64,000 nucleotides of DNA from the NCBI GenBank assembly GCA_947179155.2, contig OX359278.1, positions 21,787,244-21,851,243 on the forward strand, written 5' to 3'. The stretch is from Hedera helix. Taxonomy: Eukaryota; Streptophyta; Magnoliopsida; Apiales; Araliaceae. How positions within the stretch are numbered: the stretch's first letter is position 1; each line of letters opens with the position of its first letter. Under the pieces are notes generated by a model. That model was not told the origin of the DNA. It searched no databases and saw only the letters and a list, made by a program, of their open reading frames with translations. The position numbers were made by a program, and so were the translations under genes. Of this stretch, positions 24,408 through 36,363 are shown piece after piece.

Positions 24408-24417
24408 CTATATATAG
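24408..24417 (+). promoter_or_regulatory. TATA box of the solo LTR
   Basis: ctatatatagaac, about 760 bases into the LTR, is a good plant TATA box. Transcription from it would read through the GC-rich island, the AT-rich array and the conserved hairpin. Confidence 0.55.
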
Positions 24418-25429
24418 AACACTCCACACTCTTGCATTGGTTGGTTAGTTCATTTGAAGCTTTGCTAGAAAGAAAAATAGAGAGCATTTGTGAGCATTTG
24501 AGAGATACACTTAAAAGTTGTGAGAAAAGGGCTAGAGGTTGAGCTTGGTGAATGTCCACAAGCTTCACTACATACTTTGGTAGGAGGAGAAGGAGAGCAC
24601 ACAAATCTCTAAGATTTAAAAGTGCTCTAACTTCTCTTTATTTCATTTTTATGGTCTAGAACGATTTTGAACGGTTAAAATCTATTTTTAACCGATCAAA
24701 ACTCATTTTGATGTGCTAAAAGTATTTAACTATGTAATATATGTATATTCATAGTATGATTTGTTTATATCATGATTTGGTAGGTGTCTAATGCATAAAA
24801 ATTAGTAGAAATGTTCATAACACATTTTACCGGTAAAACCCTAACGATGCTTGTTAGGTTTAATGTTGTATTTTGAAATATACAACTTGGGAATTGAATT
24901 TTTATGGCTAGAAAGTTAGATCTATGAGTTTTAAAGAAAACCCAACTTGAAGCTTTTAAAAATATTGAATAACGAAGAAGTTATAGCTTTTACCGCAAAG
25001 GATGTCGTTTTTAAACCCTAGATGGTTTGAACCGTAAATTTCGTGTAAAAAATTTTCAAAAAGATGATTGAACCATGGAATATTGTAAAACAAGAAGTTA
25101 GGAACACGTCAACAATGATTTGATATTATTTGGATGTGTAGATTTTATTTAATCAAGATTTGAACAAAAAGTATCAAAACTGTCAAAAATAAAAAATTGG
25201 AACTTGTTTATGCAGTACAGGGCGGGGGTGCCGTGTTGCAGTGTTAATCACTGTGCCGTGGCGCAGTGTACTGTTATCAGAAAAAAATAAAATCGAACCG
25301 GGTCGGGTCGGGTCCGTACGGATCCGAAAATAAAAAAATGTTCCAAAAATTATTTTATTATTTTTGGACTTAATAAATATATTTTTAAAATTAAATATAA
25401 TTGATTTAATAGATAAAAAGAGTTAAATA

Positions 25430-25890
25430 TTATTAAAGGTTTAATAATATAAATAAATTAATAAAGTATTATTATTAATATAATAATATTAGAAACTCAT
25501 TAAAATATTATTAAATATATAATAATATTATAAAGTGAATAAAATATTATTAAAGAGTTAATAATATTAAATAAATAAAATATTATTAAAATGATTAATA
25601 ATATTAGTTAATAAATAAAATATTATTAAAATGATTAATAATATTAATAAAGTAATAAAATATTATTAAAATGATTAATAATATTAGAAGTCTAATAAAA
25701 TATTATTAAATAATTAATAATATTAGATACTTAATAAAATATTACTAAATGATTAATAATATTATATAATGATTAAAATTTTATTAAATAATTAATAATA
25801 TTAGATAATGAATAAAATACTATTAAATGATGAATAATACTACAATGCTAATAAAATATTATTAAATTGTTAATAATATTAGATAATTGT
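25430..25890 (+). repeat. AT-rich tandem array in the solo LTR
   Basis: About twelve diverged units of 30-45 bases built on aaaatattattaaa and ttaataatatt, which are nearly complementary, so the array can fold on itself. A similar AT-rich palindromic block is present in the LTR at 51307-54638 (about 51885-52110). Confidence 0.7.
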
Positions 25891-26786
25891 TTGAACTATA
25901 TTAAATAGTTAATATAGGTTCTTTGTGTATGAAATATTATCAAGTAGTGATAATATTTCCTAAGTGTTTAAATACCCATAATTATTCAATTATGTGGTTC
26001 GTAAGAGTTATAAAGGTCATCATACTTATGTGTATATGATACTAATTTAAGATCAAACTGATTTAATTGTTAGGTCCGTTCAAGGATTGTTAAATTAAAT
26101 TGGTTAGCCGTAGACAACGCAAGAGGCAAGTTTTCTACCCCTTAACTTGTATTTATTGTTGCAAGTTTTCTTCAACTTTATTTACATTGAGCTATTCAAA
26201 TTATTGTTGAGCAAATTCTACACTCGTAGTTATTTGACAGAACTTAAAGTGGATTAATTATCTAAATATTATTCCACCTCATTATTGGTTATTGTATTCG
26301 CACATAGTGCTTTTGCAACTATTATAGTTCATAACTTCACGAACTGTTTAAGGATGTCTAAGCTAATTGTTTCGGCTAGACAAATGCATGTTTAAATTCA
26401 TCTAATTGAATATTATAAAAGCTTATCCAAACCATTAACTGATGCGGATTCTTACAGTAAGACTAAGAAAGAACAACCCTAGTTAAAGGGGATTTTTATA
26501 TTGTCGGGTAACCGAATTTGCGCAAGAAATCTAAATGTTATGCATATACATAGGACATGAGAGGACTGATCCCCTCGAGTGTCCCGTTATTTTTAACAAG
26601 GTGTCAGAGATTGTATATCCGTTCTACCTTAGTAGCAGTTCATGGTCATTAAAGACCACTCAGCAGTAAAAAGTCAATCCATTCTTATATTGAACTTTGA
26701 TTCTTGGTATCTTTCACAATTGTTATAAACCTTGAAGTTATTTTCCTTTATCATGATATATCTTATGTTGTTGTTTATAAACTTGC

Positions 26787-26805
26787 TGAGCCATTTAGTT
26801 GCTCA
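26787..26805 (+). other. Conserved LTR hairpin TGAGC-loop-GCTCA (copy 1)
   Basis: TGAGC and GCTCA enclose a 9-base loop, flanked by cttgc on the left and ttcttgc on the right. Downstream is the acceptor-like tattttagctaag. The same arrangement occurs in four other LTRs in the window. Confidence 0.6.
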
Positions 26806-27231
26806 TTCTTGCTATATCATGACTATATTTTAGCTAAGCCTGAATGCTCTAAATTAGACAAAGGCAAGGAGAAAGCAAATGCGTAGATTAGTAGATGCAT
26901 GCTAGTTTTAAATTACTGTTATGTAATTACTTTGTAAATATTTTGTATTTCCCTTAAGATATGTAATGTTACGATTAAGGTTAATAGACCTTGGGAAGTG
27001 TAGCCTTTTGATAAGGAACCTTTTGTATTATTCCGCGAAGTTTGAATACAATTTATGTATTTAATGGTTGTTAAGTATTGTACAGTGAGAACTAAATCCG
27101 AGGTTAAAGAATCCGGAATTGGGGTCGTCAGATGAAATGTGAGTCATTGGATTAAGTTAGAAGAATCTGAACCGTCTTTGTACTTTTAGATTCAAAATGA
27201 ATTCTGTTTTATTATATAGATATTAATTCAT

Positions 27232-27730
27232 CAACCCGTGCGAAATACGAACCGTATGGATAATAGTTAATTATATTATTAAATAGATAAATATTAGTTA
27301 AGATTTTAAGACCGTAATTATAGTCATTAGATTATTAAATATTTATTTAAATAATAAATATTGAATTATATATTATATGTTACTTTGATCAATTATTAAG
27401 ATAAACATTTGAATGAAGTGTATATTTTTTTATTATGATTTTTATAAAATAATTATTTAAATTTAATTTAAGTTTATAATAAAATTCTATATTAGTGTTT
27501 ATATTCACAAAATTTACTTGAAATTTTAATCCGAATAAAAGTATGAAACTCAGGCTCTAATAAGTTTTAATTTAGTTATGACAATTAGTTAGTAATAAAT
27601 TCACTATAATTTTTCAACTAATTTTGTAGTTATTATGTTTTAAAAAAAAATTAACATATATTATTAAAACAATTAATTATGTGATTTGGTATAATTTTAA
27701 GTTTTAGTAAATTTAGTATAATATGTTATA
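27232..27730 (+). repeat. Diverged long duplication, copy 1
   Basis: Shares order and wording with 28250-28720: attgaattatatatt, gatcaattattaag, aataattattt, gtttatattcacaaaattt, ttagttatga. It begins beside cccgtgcgaaatacg. Coding sense is not seen; it may be a degraded non-autonomous transposon. Confidence 0.55.
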
Positions 27731-27980
27731 TTGTCTTAACTAATTACATAAGATTGTGATAAAAAAAATTGTAATTAAATTGATAAAAGCAAAAATAAAA
27801 ATTCTCATCGAAATTACTTTTTCTATTAAAGATTGGTTGTGTATGTTTTTAATACTTTACAAATTTGGATAGTATATATTTAATTATTATAAATTTGTAT
27901 AGTACTTATACTAATTTGAATAGAAAAGAAAAATATTTTTCCTTTTTTTTTTATTCATATTAGAAATAGGAATATTTTTT

Positions 27981-28115
27981 GGGATTTGATATTTTCATAA
28001 GTAAAAGTGATAGTTCTACAATGTCTATGTCACATGAATAGTAAATGGGTCTCACGCCCATGAGAGAGAAAATTTGTGAAAATATCAAATTTTACTTATA
28101 GAAATATCAATTCCC
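27981..28115. mobile_element. 135-bp MITE
   Basis: Terminal inverted repeats of about 25-30 bases (gggatttgatattttcataa and, inverted, gggaattgatatttctataa) surround a short core. It is flanked on both sides by tatttttt, an 8-base direct repeat, although the site is low-complexity. Confidence 0.7.
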
Positions 28116-28249
28116 TATTTTTTTATATTTTGGATCGTATTTAATTGATACAAATTTAGATAATACTTATGTTAAAATGAATACAAAAAATGAACCAAAA
28201 ATTTGTGAAACCAAACCAAGTTTGTGTTTTTAATTATACAACTTCACCA

Positions 28250-28720
28250 GCCTTGCGCGAATTGAAGCACAAACAACATGAATAATAATTTATTATATTA
28301 ATAATTTAAAAAAATAATTATGATTTCGAGAACATAGTTGTAGCTATTAAATAGTTAAATATTTATTCAAATAACTAATAATTGAATTATATATTGTATG
28401 TTCTTTTAATCAATTATTAAGTTAAATATTAGAATGGATAGATTTATTTAGTTATGATTATGAGAAAATAATTATTTTAATTTTATTTAAGTTTGTAATA
28501 AAATTCAATGTTAACGTTTATATTGACAAAATTTGCTTGAAATTCTAATATAAATAGAATTATGAAACTCAATTTTAATTTAGTTATGAATGAATTATTA
28601 TTTTTCAACTAATATTACAGTTATTATATTTTAAATTCACATATATTATTAATACAATTAAACATGTGATTTGATAAAATTTTAAATTATAATAAATTAA
28701 ATTAGTTAGGATATTAATTT
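28250..28720 (+). repeat. Diverged long duplication, copy 2
   Basis: Second copy of the block at 27232-27730, about 1 kb away in the same orientation, with the MITE between the two. It ends just before the next LTR at 28849. Confidence 0.55.
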
Positions 28721-28848
28721 GATAACGAAGTTCAAGACTAATATAATTAAATCGTGTGATATGTTAAGAGGTTTTTTCAATATCTTAATAATTTAATAAA
28801 ATTGTAGTAATAAAATTATCCTATATAAATTTGTTAAGATATATAAAC

Positions 28849-29935
28849 TGTAAAGCCCTGACTTTTATAAAATACAAATTTAAAAGAATAGTAGAATACG
28901 ATATTTAATAGTATTTCATAGTAGCACACGGTATTGCACGGTATTTTATATCATTGAACTGATAAAGTTACCATTGCACATTATTTCATCAATAATTGTC
29001 ATTACAAAGTGTTTTATATTATTAAATCAATAATTGTTAATGCACAACATTTTACATTATTGAGTCAATAATCATCGCAATGCTTAGCATCTTGTGTCAT
29101 TGGACTAATAATTTTCATAGTAGTAGTCGTTTGTATTAAATAGTTATATAGATAGACTCATTATTTGAATAACACTGAATATTTAAATAATTGGGATATT
29201 AAGTCAATAATATAATAATATAAAATATAGATAATATAATCTTTAAATATGTAGTGTGAAGCTTAAAAATATGAAACGTGTGATGGATAATATAGTTTAA
29301 GGTATGAATCATGATATTTGTTAATGGATGGTGTAGATTAAGTTAGAAAAATGTGTAGATCATGTGATTTGCTAATAGATGGTGTAGATTAAGTTATATT
29401 AAGGTGTGAATCATGTGATTAGTTAATGGATGGTGTAGATTAAAGTGTGAAAAATAATTAATGGTGTAGATTAAAATATGTGAAATATATTTTTGGAATT
29501 GTTGGTTAAGTTTTGGCTAAAAATAGAGAGCTTAACATAAGAAATTTTTATATCCTTCTTACTTATACTTCATTCTACTTTCTAAATATTCTTAGTGTAA
29601 GATTTCTCTGAGTGGGTGAAGGCTATTTTAAGTGTAGGTGAAGATCGATAAAAGTACGAGTATTATCCAAGTAAGTTTTTCTATAAAAGTTTTATAAGCA
29701 CTCATAGACGTCATATGTTGTTTACATATCTTCCTTTAGAAGATTATTCTTTCAGAAGATTTATTTTGAAAACTTTCTTCGAAAAATATTATTTTGAAAT
29801 ATTATTTACTTCCCCAAAAATTATTTTGAAGTATATCCACTCTATTACACAAATTTATATTATCAAATCACTTTTGATTATTTCATGCGAGTTAGTATAC
29901 ACCAAGACATCTATATGTGGTAGTTACAAATTAAA

Positions 29936-29998
<63 letters not shown>

Positions 29999-30999
29999 TT
30001 GTTCAATTCCATAGAAAACAGTATTCAGTTACGTGTTAAGGTAAGTGATATCATTTTCTTTCATACTCTTAAACTTACTATAGTAAGTATTATTCGATAA
30101 AATTTCTGAAATGATTATATGTTTCTTAATAGTTTGCGCTTTATTTAATATCATTTCACGTGAACCTTTTCATTTACTTGAACATTTCTATTAAATTTTT
30201 ACCGTTATCTTTAATTGAAATATTGATCTTGAATATCATTTTTGAATTTGACTGCATCATGTTGACAATTTAGACATTATTTGATTATAAACAAAGTAAA
30301 ATTATAAACTTTCGATATCTAATTTTCATCATGTTATTTTATTTGTTTTGTTCATCGTTTATATCTCTGTTATTATTCTAATTATTAAGAATCAAGTTGT
30401 TGTGAATATTTGTGGTCTGGGAAAAAAATGGTAGGATAAAGACGATATAATTATTGAGTGTCTTTTAGGGCACGAGGTGAAAGTTCTCTCTGGCCTGTGA
30501 CAAAGAAGAATAGTTGTTTGGTATGATCATGACTAGTGGTGTTTCAAATAATAAAAGTTAATGATGATTTTCTGATAAAGAGAAGCGAGTAGAGATTATA
30601 GTCTACATGACTCACCTAATGGATTGCCTATTCTATTGCAGTTGTTGATCTAAACTTTGTTCAAGAACTTAACCGCAGTTGTTGATTTGAAACTTGTTGT
30701 TTATTTATTTCAATTAGGAACTCAACTGTTGAAGACTAATAATAAGCTTATCCTTTTTATTTCATTATTCTTCAACAGGAAATGAGAGAGTAACTGGGAC
30801 TAACTAGAGAATGGAGTGAATGTCCGAGTATTAGCTGTAGTAGTTTTTAGATGTTGTAAAATGTGTGACAATAAAAATGAAGATTTAGTTATGTATTAAG
30901 CACTGTATTGTTGTACCTTGTACTGTATTATATTAGTTGTTGTATGTTTTTTGGCGACTCAAATTTGGGTTGTGTAGGCCCGGATTTAGGGGCATCACA
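28849..30999 (+). mobile_element. Gypsy (Tekay-type) 5' LTR
   Basis: Begins TGTAAAGCCC and ends GGGGCATCACA, with a primer-binding site three bases on. Length 2151. It contains a long (TA)n run (29938-29995). It lacks the TGAGC/GCTCA hairpin of the other Tekay-like LTRs here, so it belongs to a different subfamily. It is the 5' LTR of the element whose gag starts at 31191. Confidence 0.8.
29938..29995. repeat. (TA)n microsatellite
   Basis: About 29 uninterrupted TA units within the LTR. Confidence 0.9.
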
Positions 31000-31001
31000 G
31001 T

Positions 31002-31013
31002 TGGTATCAGAGC
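31002..31013 (+). other. Primer-binding site (initiator Met tRNA)
   Basis: TGGTATCAGAGC, a perfect match to the usual plant site, follows the LTR end at 30999. Confidence 0.9.
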
Positions 31014-31190
31014 TTAGGAATATGGTTTTTAATGGAGATCAGAATTAGGAGGAGTGAGATGAATAGAACCAGTCGTTAGTGTGTCCTACATAAATTGAAT
31101 TTTGTTATCTAATGAGTTGGTTTGATTGTAGGGACAGGAAGTGACGAGTCAATTGTTTAACTAACCTTTGTTTTGTAATCGTAGTTAAGA

Positions 31191-31669
31191 ATGACATCTG
31201 AAAATCAAGGAATGAACTATCTAATACTCGAGACAAATGTGGCAGAAAATCAGGAGGCTACGAATAATCCTCCTGCAGCTCAAGAAAATAATGCGGGTGA
31301 CCATGTAAATTATGATGGTTTCTTTAGAAACTTCATGCAATTCATGCAAAATCAGGCAAGGGGAGCCCCTACCGGTGGAAACACTTGTAATTCGAGAATA
31401 ATCACTGCTAAGCAGTTTAAAGAGTTGGGACCACTTGAATTTTTGGGAAGCCGAACCCACTCAAGGCGGAAGTATGGCTGAAGTAGATGACAGATATTTG
31501 ATGTCCTACGATGCGCTGATGATCAGAAAGTTTCATTTACCACCTTAATGTTACGAGAAGAGGCAGATCATTAGTAGAAAGCGGTAAAACGTACCCATCA
31601 CTTGGCACTCGAGATGTCCTAGGCAGAGTTTTAAAAACTTTTTAACGAGAAGTATTTTATAGAAAATAT
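31191..31669 (+). pseudogene. Gypsy gag, N-terminal part, interrupted by the Athila insertion
   Basis: The frame starts ATG at 31191 and reads into the FKELGPLEFLGS block typical of Tekay-type gag at residue 79. A frameshift follows near 31460; the shifted frame gives FDVLRCADDQKVSF and FNEKYF with several stop codons. The gag breaks off at 31669, where the Athila LTR begins, and resumes at 50919 with RHMKELEFIKL. Capsid protein of the host element; inactive here. Confidence 0.8.
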
Positions 31670-33323
31670 TGTTGTGATGTTTTACTTACTCGCAAGTGCA
31701 CGAATCGAATATCTAGTATACCTCAGAAGTGCGAGGTCGAACCCTAGAGACTTGACGGATGGAACGTGTATTTTCTCACTCACAAATTTTAATTAAATCC
31801 TAATCTAGTTTAAAAATTGTGGATTATGATTTATCAACTAAAAATGCAAATAAATATTAAAATAAGAATGCGAATAAATTAACCAATAATAAAATACTAG
31901 GGTAACGGAATCATATATTTGATATCATATTCCAACATTCATGCACAAATAACTCTACTTTTTATCACGCACTAATTTGGTCTCTCGACTCTATTAGGAG
32001 TGGAAAATAAAATATTTTAAGCCCAAATAATTTATAAAATCCAATTGTTAATTCTTTTATATCCAAACAAATGTATAAAATTCAAAACACTCACTATATC
32101 AGTCAAAACACAATCTATATCTGCTTTTAACAAATCATAGACTGAATCCAACAAATAATAATGAGAATCCAATTTTATATTTATTCAATAAAAATAGACA
32201 TTCAATAAAAATAATTATTTTTAACATGAAAGTACTAAATATGTAAAATTAATTGGCATGAACATGTGCAATGGAATCAACCAAATATACTCATCCTTAA
32301 CCCTAAAAAATAACCTAGCCTAGCATGCTTGCAATTAAAACACAAAACATCATTAAATAGTGCATGATTAAATTAACAGAATACTTAATTAAATGTACTA
32401 ATTAATTGAGAACATAAAAATTAAATACTAAATTTCAATAGTCAAAAGTATTATGCACCGAACAAAAACTGTTATCCATAATATCCAAACACAAGAATAA
32501 ATTGAATGGAAGAATTTCATAAACTGCTAAGGAAAAGAAATATCAAAACCGAAAGTTATGTAATATGGGTGTTGCTCCTTTAATATGATGTATAACAATT
32601 TTTCTGCAGTTCCATGACAACGATTTGTTGAATCTCCAAGGCTTCACTGCTCTCTCTCCTCCGTGTTGCGACTCTCTAAAAAAAACTGTGATATATCTCT
32701 GCTACCTCGCTAATCTACTAAGTTGTCGTGATAGTTGCTGCGTTATAACTTAGTGTTGTCGTGATCTGGACTTCTCTTTTTCTCTCACGCCATTGTTGTT
32801 TTACTCAGCTAGGAGTCTTTTTGCTTTAGCCTTCTCTCTCCCAAAATGAATCTGATGATGCCTTATTTTAATAACCTACGTGCTTTGCATTCCTTCTTGG
32901 ACTCCTATTAGGAAACTGGCAGTTGTCATCATTTAATAAAACATTGGGCTGCTTACTTGTTTTTATTGGACCCCCACTTAAAACCAATGGCTGCTTGAAT
33001 TTCCTTAAATTAACGTACCGAATCTAGCCCACAGTTGGAATTCTTGACTTGTTATTAATTGTTGACTGGTCTGGCACGTGATACCTTGTTGCTCTAATTC
33101 GCTGAACTGCTAAAGCTGCTTGAACAAATATTGCTTTAATTTGGATTGCCAAGGCATTGACAACATGAGCTGCTAAACCTTTAAACAAGTCAACGTAATC
33201 TAACACCATCTCATCTCAAACTCCAAACTCCTGAAAAGCAATAAAAACATAGCAATTGTAATAATAAATATTCTCCAAAGTATAATTTAATAATATAAAA
33301 TATACCAATTTTTTGGCACATCA
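31670..33323 (-). repeat. 3' LTR of the Athila element
   Basis: Begins tgttgtgatg and ends ggcacatca on the plus strand. It is undisturbed, so it shows the empty site for the solo LTR in its partner (gatctggacttctctttttc at about 32764). A 61-codon frame at 33024-33209 is conserved in both LTRs but no family is known. Confidence 0.92.
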
Positions 33324-33337
33324 AATTCCCCTCAACT
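33324..33337 (-). other. Polypurine tract of the Athila element
   Basis: On the minus strand the bases before the LTR read TTGAGGGGAATT, in the right place for a plus-strand primer. Confidence 0.75.
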
Positions 33338-35286
33338 TATACTTTGCTAGTCCTCGAGCAAAGCAAAAACTAAAAAAATGAAACAAATAAAATCCTAAAT
33401 AAATTTAAGCCACTTTCGTAGGGAACACGATAGTATTTAGCGTATACTACAAGTCTTTAAACCCCAAGGTTAACCCAAGTGGATGAGTTGTGTCTCGTGA
33501 TGGTTTGCAGTGAATATACCAACAAAATTCGAATACAATGGTTCTTTTATAAAATATAATTCCCTTTCTTCACCAATGTAAATAACTCAACAAAGACATC
33601 GAAACACCCACAAGCAAAGACAATATGACACACATGCAACATCAAAGTTTTCAAACTAGCAATATTAATAAGAATATTTCATTCTCGCCAATCTCATTGT
33701 GAGTGTGTGCATTGACAACAACATAACATCATTGATATCAAAGTAAGCAAAACTTTCAACCCCCATCCAAACTATGCTTTGACTCAACTCCTCACATGGC
33801 ATACACTTAACAAATGAAACACTCAAGAATAGGGTGTAAATGCTCTCATTACATGTGAGCTATAAAGAGTAAATATATTCAAATTCAAATACCTCTCACA
33901 TGTATATATGAAAAACGCTATAAATAAAAAAAAATAAGAGTCTCATGAAAGGATAAATCCCACTAGAAAAGCGAAATGCATAAATGGATCCCCTTCACTA
34001 CTCTCACCTCTAAACCATATTCCAAAGGATCATTAGGACTTTTTAGGGTTGTAATGTAAGGCTTAGGGCAAGGGTTATGAAACAAAGGGATATATAAGGA
34101 ATTCAAAGATCTAAGAAACATGCTGAGATATAAAACTAACTCTTGGGCTTAATTTAACTTCATTTGAGCTTTTCTTTTATTTTTTCAACCTTTCAAATTT
34201 TTTCACATCTCATTTTTCATGCATTTTTTCTATTTTTCTTTTTTGGAACTTTAATGGAGATTGCATCACTTTTTTCTCTTTTTCCATTTTTTTCATTTTT
34301 TTTCAAGCTCACTTTTCACTATTGCCCATACATAAAATAATCTCAACACATCCTTAGATAATGGGTAGGCTATAAATATGGTTTACACTCTAAATTAGAG
34401 TAGGGTAAGGATATCGGGCTAACAACAAAAGGTTATAAAAAGGCTCAAAGTGGTGATTAGCGGTATACATGTAAAGGTGGAATTAGGCTCATATGTCAGT
34501 TACCAAAGATGGCCTAAGTCATTTCCTAAGGTCTAGAGTTCTTCAGTTCAAGCAATGTTAGGAACCCTTCAAAAGAAATTACATTTCATGGTCGTACCTT
34601 TCTAGTGTTCAATCAAAACACAGAATAATGAGACTAATCAACAAAATACGCTTTTCAAAAAGATTTTAGAATTGATATAAAAACCCTAATAAAGGAAGAT
34701 TGACTCAAATACTCACAGGTTATTTAGTCTCCACATTTATGTTTTTCAAGAAATTTAAGTTATACTTACTCATCCATCAAGTCATGCATTAGTTGTCAAA
34801 TGTGCTTGAATGAAATGAGAATTAACAATCATAAAATTTCTCTTAATAATGATAGTAAGAGAAGTAAGCATGCACATGTAGAGCATTAAGACGAATGTGT
34901 CATCGTTATTGCATTAGCCAGACAAAGGGAAACTTAATATTAGCTCAAGAACCATTGTATAAATTTATTTATTAAGCAAAATTTTTAAAAAATTCTAAAA
35001 ATTTTGTTCAAATTCTAATAAAGTGCCATATGTGAATATGTGAAGTGCATCAATGATAAAACAAATAAGTCCCACCCCCCAACTTAAATCTTACATTGTC
35101 CTCAATGTATAAAGACAAGTAAATAAGAAAAGGAAGGATATCACCTAGATAAAATGAACATGATGAAGCTCCAATCAGAAAGATAAACCTGCACATTTGT
35201 TAGAAATAGAACAAAGAAAAGGAAAAATAGAAAAACTAAATATACAATAATATACAAGAATATACAAGAATCATGGCCTAAAAAAA
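33338..35286 (-). other. Non-coding region between integrase and 3' LTR
   Basis: About 1.95 kb with no open frame of note. It includes a pyrimidine-rich stretch (about 34160-34320), purine-rich on the element strand. Many Athila relatives carry an extra envelope-like frame here; I see none in this copy. Confidence 0.6.
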
Positions 35287-36363
35287 TCAATCCCGATAAA
35301 GGGGATCCTCCAGAAGCATAACAACTTCTGAATTTTTTAACTCCAAAAATGGTTTTAAACGATGGCCATTCACTTTAAACACAGTACCATCTTTGGGATT
35401 TTGAATCTTAATGGCCCCATGAGGATAAACCTGCTGGACTATGAAAGGACCGGACCATTTAGATTTTAACTTACCTGGTAATAGATGCAAACGAGTATTG
35501 TAGAGAAGGACTTTCTGACTAGGGTGAAAGGATTTCCTAAAAATCTTTTAATCGTGCACCCTCTTCATCCTCTCCTTATACGATTTTACACAGTCATATG
35601 CATCATTCCTTATCTCTTCTAGTTCAGCAATTTGAAGCTTTCTATGATCTCCTACCTGGTCAACATCAAAATTAAACTGCCTAACAGCCCAGAATGCTCT
35701 ATGTTCTAACTCAACAGGCAGGTGACATGCTTTTCCATACACTATGCGATAAGGGGACATTCCAATGGGAGTCTTGTACGTGGTACGGTATGCCCATAAA
35801 GCATCTGTCAGTCGAATTGACCAATCCTTTCTATTGGGATTTACCGTTTTCTCTAAGATATGCTTAATCTCCCTTTTAGAAATTTTGGCTTGTCCACTAG
35901 TTTGTGGATGGTACGCGGTCGACACTTTATGAATCACTCCATGCTTCTTCATTAGATCTCTAAATGGTCTATTACAAAAGTGCGACCCCCCATCACTAAT
36001 AATAGCGTGAGGTGTACCGAATCGTGTAAGAATATTCTCTTTCAAAAATCGAACCACAACTCTGTGGTCATTAGTTCTGCACGCACTAGCCTCTACCCAC
36101 TTTGACACATAGTCGACGGCTACTAAAATATAAAGATTGCCAAATGAGTTAGGAAAGGGTCCCATAAAATCTATCCCCCACACATCAAAGATCTCTACTA
36201 TCAAAATGGGATTAAGGGGCATCATACTTCGTCATGTGAGACTACCTAACTTTTGACATCTCTCACAAGCTACACAATAGGCATGTGCATCATGAGACAA
36301 GGAAGGCCAATAAAATTCACACTGCAACACCTTAGCAGATGTCTTCTTTCCACTAAAATGGCC
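35287..36363 (-). pseudogene. Athila integrase
   Basis: Frames at 36225-35548 and 35490-35287, both in the same phase as the upstream RNase H. Catalytic-core words: WGIDFMGPFPNS, SDGGSHF and AYHPQTSGQAKIS, then the C-terminal WSGPFIV and VNGHRLKPF. The zinc-binding HHCC domain is split by stops around 36363 and 36226, and another stop at about 35548 separates core and C-terminal parts. In an intact element this enzyme inserts the DNA copy into the chromosome; here it is broken at three or more points. The catalytic glutamate position reads GQAK, where relatives have G-x-x-E, so an active-site residue is probably lost as well. Confidence 0.85.

Larger units (their letters stand above)
23651..27130 (+). 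mobile_element. Solo LTR of a Tekay/Del-like Gypsy element
   Basis: The 3480-base stretch begins TGTAATGACC and ends GGGGTCGTCA, the usual Tekay-type LTR ends. No primer-binding site follows, so it is a solo LTR. Inside, in order: CA/TA microsatellite (24097-24155), TATA box (24408), GC-rich hairpin island (25215-25275), AT-rich tandem array (25430-25890) and the conserved TGAGC/GCTCA hairpin (26787-26805). It is flanked by a perfect 9-base direct repeat (gatgaaatg at 23642-23650 and 27131-27139), longer than the usual 5. Confidence 0.8.

Noticed and set aside
29938..29995. The (TA)n-encoded isoleucine/tyrosine run at the end of a 99-codon frame (29715-30014)
   Set aside because: The frame lies in an LTR and its end is microsatellite translation.
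33024..33209. Small frame conserved at 33024-33209 and 50523-50804
   Set aside because: Conservation is explained by the two being the LTR pair of one recent element.
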